From a bacterium (GTDB lineage Bacteria; UBP14; UBA6098; B30-G16), in NCBI GenBank assembly GCA_027007865.1, contig JALTEE010000289.1:1-7353 (forward strand): DNA of 7,353 nt. Reading direction: 5' to 3'. The notes under the pieces were generated by a model. That model had not been told where the DNA came from and searched no databases. It worked only from the letters and a program-made list of their open reading frames with translations. Shown here piece after piece: positions 1 to 6,640 of the stretch (position 1 is its first letter; each line of letters opens with the position of its first letter). The position numbers and the translations under genes were made by a program.

Positions 1-1164
1 GAGAATATATTTCGTAGCTTTTTTAGGTTTCCATCGCCAGGATAGTTCAATTTTTCCTCCGGGCATAAGCGAATCCACGAAATGCGATGGATACGACATC
101 CGAAAACCGCTGCCGTCATTGTATGCAAAAATCACCGTGAAATTTTTCATCGGAACCTTATCTGTGTTTTCAAGAACCGCTCGAACTTCGACAGGCTTGC
201 GCAATTTGGGCTTGTCCGATAGTGAGAAGCTCTGGATTCTTATGTTGCCTTTTCGTTTTCGTATACGATTTCCATAAATCGTCAATCCGATATAGTGTGC
301 GGTCGCGCCTGCTTTTCGCAGTTCCGATGTAGTTGGAACGACGAGTGAATAATCGACATCGAGTCCGCCGAAAACAGCATCCGTGTGCCATCCTAATCCG
401 ACGGAGATATTTTGGGGATTGTATCCACCACGCCAATTTAGCACTTTCGACGGCAACTCGCCGATAAAACCTATTCGATACTCGAATTGCTTCTGCTCGC
501 CGAAAGTTCTCGTTCTATATAACATCCCCGCTTCGGGAGTGAAATAATTGGATATTCGATACGATGAACTCAGCGCATATTTTGCAGGAACTTTGTCCTC
601 CGTGCTTTCCAGTGCAAGATTGGGTTCGAGAATATCGAGTGCGGATGCCCCCATAGCGAACTTTTCATTGGGTTGCCACAATATTCCCGCACCTATAGAG
701 AAATTATTTGCGGGACCTCGCGATGCGAGCGGGTCGTCCGGAGATAAATCCCACGAGCGTTGCAACCATTCTACTGTTCCACCGAAGGAAAGCGTTCCCG
801 CTATTGCATAACGCTTTGTAATATCCGCTCCCAATCGAAACATTCTGTATCCCGATAGATTTTCAAAATTTCCGTGGACACCGTAGCCAATACACCAAGT
901 CAGCGGTCGCAAATATGCGAGATATAATTGATTTCCCGCATCGAAACCGGCAGCAGGCAATCCATATCCGACGGATAAAACGCCTTCGGCAAATGCTCCG
1001 CTCACAGCAGGATTGAAAAACACAGACGATGCGTCGAGCGGCAATGAAAACGAGCAATCCGCCATACCTGTGTTTTTCGTCCCCCAAAAATCGTAATCCG
1101 CAAATGCAGGAATTAAAAATAGCAGCAGCAGAATTGCGCCGAATATTATGAATTTTTTCAGCAT
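1..1164 (-). CDS. PorV/PorQ-like outer-membrane beta-barrel protein with CARDB-like C-terminal tail (3' end cut by window)
   Basis: From the ATG at 1162-1164 the frame stays open for 388 codons to base 1, so the C-terminus is missing. A GGAGG stands 4 nt before the ATG. Residues 1-22 form a signal peptide (two Lys, a Leu/Ile-rich core, AFA before Asp23). Residues 29-52 contain GTKNTGMAD and then DASSVFFNPA, which matches the N-terminal pattern of PorV/PorQ (UPF0164-like) proteins, where a Gly-Met turn is followed by DDASAVFWNPA-like residues. Residues 60-298 show alternating amphipathic strands rich in Gly and aromatics, as in an outer-membrane barrel, ending in a VDYSL...HYIGLTIYG stretch typical of the family's last strands. 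After a basic linker (299-305, RIRKRK), residues 306-388 resemble a CARDB/APHP Ig-like domain (PVEVRAVLENTD, SLMPGGKIELSW). Known PorV proteins carry T9SS cargo from translocon to attachment complex. That this one serves the giant protein upstream is inference. A FadL-like or PorP/SprF-like barrel is the main alternative. Confidence 0.8.
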   Translation of the reverse strand, partial: MLKKFIIFGAILLLLFLIPAFADYDFWGTKNTGMADCSFSLPLDASSVFFNPAVSGAFAEGVLSVGYGLPAAGFDAGNQLYLAYLRPLTWCIGYGVHGNFENLSGYRMFRLGADITKRYAIAGTLSFGGTVEWLQRSWDLSPDDPLASRGPANNFSIGAGILWQPNEKFAMGASALDILEPNLALESTEDKVPAKYALSSSYRISNYFTPEAGMLYRTRTFGEQKQFEYRIGFIGELPSKVLNWRGGYNPQNISVGLGWHTDAVFGGLDVDYSLVVPTTSELRKAGATAHYIGLTIYGNRIRKRKGNIRIQSFSLSDKPKLRKPVEVRAVLENTDKVPMKNFTVIFAYNDGSGFRMSYPSHFVDSLMPGGKIELSWRWKPKKATKYIL

Positions 1165-1168
1165 AAAA

Positions 1169-1173
1169 CCTCC
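1169..1173 (-). promoter_or_regulatory. Ribosome binding site of the barrel gene
   Basis: On the minus strand GGAGG is followed by TTTT and then the ATG. It is the strongest Shine-Dalgarno sequence in the window. It fixes the start at 1164 and gives a complete signal peptide. Confidence 0.85.
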
Positions 1174-1180
1174 ATATAAA

Positions 1181-1215
1181 AGTCCAAAGTCGATAGTCCA
1201 AAGTCCAAAGTCCCT
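1181..1215. repeat. Heptanucleotide tandem repeat between the giant gene and the barrel gene
   Basis: Five adjacent 7-bp units lie in exact phase on the plus strand: AGTCCAA (1181), AGTCGAT (1188, degenerate), AGTCCAA (1195), AGTCCAA (1202) and AGTCCCT (1209, degenerate). On the transcribed strand the unit reads TTGGACT. The array fills most of the 59-bp gap (1165-1223) and ends 7 bp upstream of the barrel gene's GGAGG. I see no inverted repeat and no T-run, so it does not look like a terminator. Its function is unknown. Confidence 0.85.
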
Positions 1216-1223
1216 CTACTTAT

Positions 1224-4200
1224 CTACCTTGCGATAACGATGACCCCCTTTCCGACTACCACGCCATTTTCATACGCAACAAATAAATACGCTCCACCAG
1301 GGCAATCTTTTTCATTGTTATCTTTGCCTCTCCAGATTGCGTGAACGCTATTTGTGCAAATTGTTTTTACCTTGAAAAATGTCTTGCTAAATATTTCAAC
1401 TTTGTTATCACCCGGCAGAGAAAATGTAAATATTGTGCCATCGTAATGTCCATCTTCATTCGGGGTGATAGTCAAGGGCTTTGCAGAAAAACCTATTGGA
1501 CATAATTCCCCCGAGCCAAGCAAAATTACATAATAAGTGGGTAATTCGTCTATTACAACCATTGTCGTTTCGGAATAATCCTCTTCGCTGTGCGGCGCAA
1601 AATTCACAACAACCCACATCGTTTCTCCCGCTGAAATAGTAAAAGAACTATCACCGAGTGAAAAATCGGTGTCATTTGTCAGTTGGAGGCTAAAATCTAT
1701 ATCGACGCCTGTTGGGTTCTCCAATGCAAAAGAATCTATTACGGTTCGGTCTATGCAGATAGTGCCGAAATCGATTGTATCGTTCAAAAGTGTTAGAAAC
1801 GGTTTTTCGCAGGTAATATAGAAAACCTGCGAACATCCCCAAGTAGTATCGTCTCCCGCACCACTCTCGCTGTCCGCATCGACAGCGCAAATCATAATCC
1901 AAATCGTATCGGAATCGAGCGTAATCGCAGTGTCGAGCGTCCATATATCACTGCCCAAAAATGTCATCGGAACAATTTCTCCATCTGTTAAAATGCTGTC
2001 ATATGCGATAATCGCATAAGCAGAATCCACGCCGGAGCTGTCGAAAATAGTCCACTGCGGCTGAACCTGCCCAGTGCACCATCCCCACTCGATATCGGGC
2101 GGTGAAAATTCCGGCGGCAGCGTATCGTCGTCAGCGACGAAAATTCTTATCGTTTCCTCATCTGCTATATTCGGCCCGCAACCGACTATAGAATCGACAG
2201 AATCGGCGATTCCACCGACAATAATTGTGCTCCAAGTGCGCTCTGGCAAAAGATAGCCGAGCGATGATAAATCTATTGCGAATTCATCGCCGTTCCATAG
2301 AATATCGCCGGTATCATAGTAAAAAATTGCTCCGGGAACCGAAATATATGCATCGGCGGGATTCACGCCGCTCAGAGTATCTTCGGCGGTAACGATAATC
2401 CACGGATTTCGCACGGACACGGTCTCGCCGTCGGCAGGAGACAAAAACGATATGAACGGCGCTGTTCTGTCGAAGAATATATATGCGGAATCGACTGCTG
2501 CATTACCGAGAGAATCCGAAACAGTTATCACAACGAGAACAGTGTCATCTTCGGCAGGAGCATCCACAATGACATCACCTTCTATCGTTGTGCTGTCGAG
2601 CGACCAAGCGGTATCTCTGAATGTCGAATTGCTCCAAACATCGACAAGAATAACGCTGTCCATATCGCTTGCAGTAAAATCGAATACAAATGTATCGCAA
2701 GCAACTGTTAAAAGTGTATCTGGCGAAATGTCAAGCGACGGCGGCGCCGTATCTATCCAGAAATCCCAGCAGTAAATCGTGCTGTTCGGGTCGCAGAAAT
2801 CGGGCTGGTCGTGAACTTCGATGCAAATGGTATGTGTTCCATCGGCGAGGCTGTCAGTTATCGCATAGCCAAAAGAATCAATGATAAAATATGAAGATGA
2901 ACTGTTCCAAACACCATCTATCGAAAATGAATCAGATAATACCATAGCAGTAATTTCATCTATAAAAGTCGCAGTTATAATCGGCGATGTTTCACCGATG
3001 AAACCGTCGGCGGGAGGATACTGTGAAATCATAGTCGGCGGAATCGTATCGATATAAAATACCCAGTGAACGGGCGTTTCCAGTTCGTTTCCCAATGTAT
3101 CTCTCGCATAAATAACCCACACATTCACAGTGTCGTCATAAAGCGGTGCTCCCGTATAATAGACCACCGAATCGGACATCGGTGTATGAGAAACTCCTAT
3201 GCTACCCAAATTAAGCGTTTCCGCACCGACAACAAATACGAGCGTGTCCCAATCGACGCCTTCGCTGTCGGTAATGGTGAATGCTATTGCCTGGTCGATG
3301 CAGGATGTTATTGCACCATCACCGGGACGGACAGGCGCGACAGTAGGCGGACTGGCATCGATGTAAAAGTAAATGCAACTGTCTATCCAGTGCGCACCGC
3401 AGCCAGAAAGCGTATCGAATATCGCATCGAAAACACTCAGACAAACCGTAATGGAATCGCTACCTTCAAGAATTATACCGGCATCTCGAAAACTGAGGAA
3501 CAATGTATCGCCGAACAGCGAAAAACCGGAAGAACCAAATAGCAAGAGTGTATCCCATGATGTATTTCTAAAAACTCGCAGCGAGCAATTTTCCCAATAT
3601 ACACCTGATATATCGTCCAGCACGACAAATGAGACATTCGGCACTGTCGTTCCGAGTGTGTCGCCGGGAGCGGGCAAAATTGAATCGATATATGGCGGAG
3701 AAAGGTCAACAGTAAATTCCACAGCGAGGCTTTCCTGAACCATATCGTTTCCAGCAATATCCGGCGCAGATAATACTTCGATGCGCACATTTTCGCCATT
3801 GGAATAAGCGGTCGCCGGCGTGTAAATTATCGTCGAATCATCCGTATAAATCTCCGGAGATGATATATCCAATGTATCGCTATCGTGCGAGGAATACAGC
3901 CTAACAAAATATTCATTCAATCCGAGAAAATCGTAGAATTGAAAGCGAATTGCTCTATCGTCGCATGATGTAAAACCGCCGATTATCGAATCGACATAGG
4001 TAACTCGAGGACCGACAGCATCGACTGCGAAGCAATAATTCAGCGTATCAGAATTTTGTCCACATCCACTCGCACTGTCCGATGCCCAGACAGTTATGCA
4101 AACCGTATCTTCGGGACCGAGAATGATACCAGCGGTTGTCGGGTCGAAAATAAAAGTGTCTCCGGCAACAGATGTAAATGCCGAGCCGAAATCGGCAGAA

Positions 4201-6635
4201 AAGCCATAATCCGCAAGACCGACTGTTTCATCAATGATTAAAATTCTTATCCGTGCAAGGGAATCGGTGATTAGTGCGCCCGCCACAGGATATATAGGAA
4301 CAATTTCGGGAGGAGAAGTGTCGATTATAAATTGAAATGGCACAGCGCTCGATGTATTTCCAACATAATCGCTCAGCGAAGTGAGTTCTCCGGAGACCGT
4401 GTCGCCGTTGCTCCAAGGAATTGTCGGAATAAACGCCAGCGTGCCGGGCGCAGTGAAAACCAATCGCATATCGCCATAAAATATTGTATCGCCATCGACA
4501 ATAAGCACAATCGAATTAGAATCGAGGTTCGCATCGGCTGCGATGAAAAATGAAATCGTCTGGAGCGAACAGGAAAGCATCGCATCGATTGTCGGCGAAA
4601 TTAGTTCAGCATAAGGGGCACCGCAATCGAGCGAGAAATTCCATTCCGCATTTAAAATATTCGGACCGCAGTAATCGGTCGAAACCCTATCGGGAATGTG
4701 AATTGCAAGAACAACAGAATCGCAGCCGTTCAGCAAAATACCGATATTATTGAGCGGAAGTTTGAAACTATCGTATCCGACTCGTAGCAATGCCCCGAAC
4801 GGAACCGAAGTCGGAACAGTATTGACATATAATGTGCAGTAAAATTCGGGCTCCCACAATCCTGATACGAGGTCGCCAAGCGTAAACAAAAGCGTATCGG
4901 GAGTTACCATCACGATAGAACCATCTGTTGGATATATCGCAGAAAAATACGGCGGCGAAAAATCCGTGTAGAAAAGCCAACTCCGATTCTCATTCCCAGA
5001 ACCGATGAAACTATAATCGAATATGCACAAAATCGTATCAGAGTCGTTCCAATATAGCGGTGCTATTGGAGTAAAAAATAGACTATCATCGACGCCCGAT
5101 GGGAAATGCGAGTATGTCATCATATTAAATGTGCTGTCGGTCAAATTCATAAAATCGAGCAGCCCGTGCACCGTCGAGCGCAGTTCCAGCGTAACTTCCG
5201 CTGAATCGATACCGAAAGTCGATTGCGCAGCGATAATAATATTTTGGTCGCTGCAACCTGTGATTATTTCCGCAGGCGGAGTTACAACAGGAAGTGTCGT
5301 ATTGATATAGAGCATATATTGAAAACAGGTATCGAGGTCGTTGTTGCAAATATCGGGTCTGTCGTCGGCGGTTATGCAAATCATAAGATAAACCGAATCG
5401 GATGTGTCCGAATATCCGTAAAAAATGTATTCGAACGACATTTCCCCATTTGTAGAATCGTAGTCGAATGAAACAGGCGCACTATCCACAGTAAGCGTTA
5501 CGCTCGACGGTTCGACACCTGAAAAATCATCCGTCAGCCAAACAGAAATCGTCTCGACAGTATCGACGATAAGCGAACTCTCGGGCGGCGAAATATCGAA
5601 GACATAAGGCGCGGAAAAATCCGTCCATATATGGAAAGTATCTTCCGAAGCGGTATTATAAATATCGGTGCAAGAAATAATAATCGTAGAATATGCGCCG
5701 TCCTCGAAAATTCCCGATGTGTTGAGGTGAACAAATGTTCCATCGAAGAAGATTTCTGGGTCGCCGAGATGAAATGTATCGCCGTCTGCAATAACAGTTA
5801 TACTAACGATACTGTCAACATCGTCGATTCTGAAAACGAGCGAATCGGCACAGTCATTTCCAACGATAGCGCTATTGAATGGATAAACAAGAGTGATTGT
5901 TGGTTCTGTCAATGGAAGAGTGTATATATAGCAAGAGTCGGTTCGGTTCGCTCCGCAGCCAACAGCATTATCCACAGCGCTCACGCAAATCGATATGGTA
6001 TCGCCACCTGAAAAAACGCCCAGCGCTGACATATCTATTGATAAAGTATCATCTGGAAAAGCGATATAGGGAGATGTGAAATACAGCAAAATATACCAAT
6101 TGTCCGTCCCATAAACACTCACAGAGATTTGCGATGAATCTTGCGAAATTCCCGATAGAGTGTCTTCGACAAGTGCCCGAAATGTAAATGATGGTGCTGC
6201 TAAAACACCTTCTGGCGGTGCGATAAGCGAAATTTGTGGCGGAGTCAAATCGGCATAGAAAATGAACATCGTATCTCGACAGTTGTGAATCATATCGCAT
6301 ATCGGCGCGTAGGATAGATAAACAGAATCGCCGTCGAACAGACTTGTAGGCAGCGGGAAATAATATATCGAATCCATTGACGACGATGTGCTTTCGGGCA
6401 GAACATAGGGAACGCCTCGTATCCAAGCGGTGAGAAAACTCGATAGCAAATCTATCGGACTCTCATCAGTTATTTTCAAAACAATACATCCCGAATCGCA
6501 GGAAAAATATGAATCGTTTCCCGGTAACAAAAATGTGACAACAGGCGCAGTAGTATCAGGCTGCGCAAAAGTTGCAAGCACCCCGATAACTATAAATAGC
6601 GGAATTGAAAGTTTCAGCGATTTAAAATAATTCAC
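1224..6635 (-). CDS. Giant secreted multi-Ig-like surface protein with T9SS type B-like C-terminal domain
   Basis: 1803 residues, stop TAG at 1224-1226. The start is GTG (6633-6635): it is the only plausible start after the in-frame TAA at 6654-6656, and it yields a clean signal peptide (residues 1-24, two Lys, hydrophobic core, TFA before Gln25). Residues 28-1609 are 15 tandem Ig-like domains of about 94-116 residues, most opening with (S/T/A/I)-P-P or T-x-P. Residues 1610-1709 look like an ASH/HYDIN-type domain and 1710-1803 like a gliding-motility/T9SS type B C-terminal domain. There is no catalytic motif, so an extended adhesin or surface filament is the most likely role, inferred from architecture only. 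The shaft is acidic and nearly free of lysine, and the protein has 41 cysteines. It begins 5 nt after thiE and is followed after 59 nt by a PorV-like barrel gene. Neighbouring Ig copies are too diverged at the DNA level to form direct repeats, so the duplications are old. Confidence 0.93.
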   Translation of the reverse strand: MNYFKSLKLSIPLFIVIGVLATFAQPDTTAPVVTFLLPGNDSYFSCDSGCIVLKITDESPIDLLSSFLTAWIRGVPYVLPESTSSSMDSIYYFPLPTSLFDGDSVYLSYAPICDMIHNCRDTMFIFYADLTPPQISLIAPPEGVLAAPSFTFRALVEDTLSGISQDSSQISVSVYGTDNWYILLYFTSPYIAFPDDTLSIDMSALGVFSGGDTISICVSAVDNAVGCGANRTDSCYIYTLPLTEPTITLVYPFNSAIVGNDCADSLVFRIDDVDSIVSITVIADGDTFHLGDPEIFFDGTFVHLNTSGIFEDGAYSTIIISCTDIYNTASEDTFHIWTDFSAPYVFDISPPESSLIVDTVETISVWLTDDFSGVEPSSVTLTVDSAPVSFDYDSTNGEMSFEYIFYGYSDTSDSVYLMICITADDRPDICNNDLDTCFQYMLYINTTLPVVTPPAEIITGCSDQNIIIAAQSTFGIDSAEVTLELRSTVHGLLDFMNLTDSTFNMMTYSHFPSGVDDSLFFTPIAPLYWNDSDTILCIFDYSFIGSGNENRSWLFYTDFSPPYFSAIYPTDGSIVMVTPDTLLFTLGDLVSGLWEPEFYCTLYVNTVPTSVPFGALLRVGYDSFKLPLNNIGILLNGCDSVVLAIHIPDRVSTDYCGPNILNAEWNFSLDCGAPYAELISPTIDAMLSCSLQTISFFIAADANLDSNSIVLIVDGDTIFYGDMRLVFTAPGTLAFIPTIPWSNGDTVSGELTSLSDYVGNTSSAVPFQFIIDTSPPEIVPIYPVAGALITDSLARIRILIIDETVGLADYGFSADFGSAFTSVAGDTFIFDPTTAGIILGPEDTVCITVWASDSASGCGQNSDTLNYCFAVDAVGPRVTYVDSIIGGFTSCDDRAIRFQFYDFLGLNEYFVRLYSSHDSDTLDISSPEIYTDDSTIIYTPATAYSNGENVRIEVLSAPDIAGNDMVQESLAVEFTVDLSPPYIDSILPAPGDTLGTTVPNVSFVVLDDISGVYWENCSLRVFRNTSWDTLLLFGSSGFSLFGDTLFLSFRDAGIILEGSDSITVCLSVFDAIFDTLSGCGAHWIDSCIYFYIDASPPTVAPVRPGDGAITSCIDQAIAFTITDSEGVDWDTLVFVVGAETLNLGSIGVSHTPMSDSVVYYTGAPLYDDTVNVWVIYARDTLGNELETPVHWVFYIDTIPPTMISQYPPADGFIGETSPIITATFIDEITAMVLSDSFSIDGVWNSSSSYFIIDSFGYAITDSLADGTHTICIEVHDQPDFCDPNSTIYCWDFWIDTAPPSLDISPDTLLTVACDTFVFDFTASDMDSVILVDVWSNSTFRDTAWSLDSTTIEGDVIVDAPAEDDTVLVVITVSDSLGNAAVDSAYIFFDRTAPFISFLSPADGETVSVRNPWIIVTAEDTLSGVNPADAYISVPGAIFYYDTGDILWNGDEFAIDLSSLGYLLPERTWSTIIVGGIADSVDSIVGCGPNIADEETIRIFVADDDTLPPEFSPPDIEWGWCTGQVQPQWTIFDSSGVDSAYAIIAYDSILTDGEIVPMTFLGSDIWTLDTAITLDSDTIWIMICAVDADSESGAGDDTTWGCSQVFYITCEKPFLTLLNDTIDFGTICIDRTVIDSFALENPTGVDIDFSLQLTNDTDFSLGDSSFTISAGETMWVVVNFAPHSEEDYSETTMVVIDELPTYYVILLGSGELCPIGFSAKPLTITPNEDGHYDGTIFTFSLPGDNKVEIFSKTFFKVKTICTNSVHAIWRGKDNNEKDCPGGAYLFVAYENGVVVGKGVIVIAR
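1227..1508 (-). other. T9SS type B / gliding-motility-like C-terminal domain (residues 1710-1803)
   Basis: Key residues are ITPNEDGHYDG (1723-1733), VEIFSK (1746-1751), WRGKD (1768-1772), CPGGAYLFV (1778-1786) and a final KGVIVIAR. The order matches the CHU_C/TIGR04131 pattern: TPNGDGxND, IFNRWG, WDG, PxGxYxY, then KGxIxxxR at the very end. The FlgD Ig-like fold family shares parts of this pattern and is the alternative. In Bacteroidota such domains target proteins to T9SS for secretion and surface attachment. Eight of the mature protein's eleven lysines are here. Confidence 0.72.
1509..1808 (-). other. ASH/HYDIN-type domain of the giant protein (residues 1610-1709)
   Basis: The segment has the hallmarks of ASPM-SPD2-Hydin/MSP-like domains: IDFGTICIDRT near the start, FALENPTG in the middle and VNFAPHSEEDYSET toward the end, closing with a strand (YYVILLGSG). 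Bacterial versions are Ig-like modules often found near the C-terminus of secreted proteins. Here it separates the Ig shaft from the sorting-like domain and may act as a spacer. It holds one cysteine (1627). Confidence 0.75.
1809..6554 (-). repeat. Array of 15 Ig-like domains in alternating A and B types
   Basis: Boundaries in residues: A1 28-130, B2 131-242, A3 243-340, B4 341-446, A5 447-559, B6 560-671, A7 672-773, B8 774-873, A9 874-978, B10 979-1094, A11 1095-1197, B12 1198-1296, A13 1297-1390, B14 1391-1504, hybrid 15 1505-1609. A domains carry one Cys 14-19 residues after their start (46, 262, 461, 689, 891, 1112, 1313), often as SC-x-D or SC-x-x-Q. B domains carry D-x-x-SG(I/V/L) near residue 30 (weaker in B8 and B12) and end with C-x(9-13)-CG-x-N-x(4-7)-C-like spacing followed by a strand such as YFYID. 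Extra cysteines occur at 50, 113, 119, 322, 537, 600 and 1017. Domain edges were set by eye from the P-P openings and could shift by a few residues. Confidence 0.85.
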
Positions 6636-6640
6636 CTTGT

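Noticed and set aside
170..436. 88-codon minus-strand frame in the barrel gene
   Set aside because: It is a shadow of the barrel gene, whose own frame is open throughout 1-1164.
863..1201. 112-codon minus-strand frame overlapping the barrel gene start
   Set aside because: It is a different reading frame of the same DNA. The GGAGG-led ATG at 1164 gives a signal peptide and a family-typical N-terminus, whereas this frame gives an Arg/Cys-rich peptide with no motif.
1171..1202. Possible promoter on the minus strand (TTGGAC, 17 nt, TATATG) within the heptamer repeat
   Set aside because: Both boxes match consensus poorly and the -35 is simply a repeat unit. It would also put the start of transcription at or after the ribosome binding site.
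1165..1223. Possible terminator between the giant gene and the barrel gene
   Set aside because: The gap contains direct, not inverted, repeats and no stem followed by a T-run on the transcribed strand.
3066..3542. 158-codon open frame on the plus strand inside the giant gene
   Set aside because: It lies wholly opposite a well-supported Ig-domain region. The peptide is basic, rich in Arg and Cys, and has no recognisable motif, as expected from the reverse complement of Asp/Ser-rich codons. The other plus-strand frames in the window look the same.
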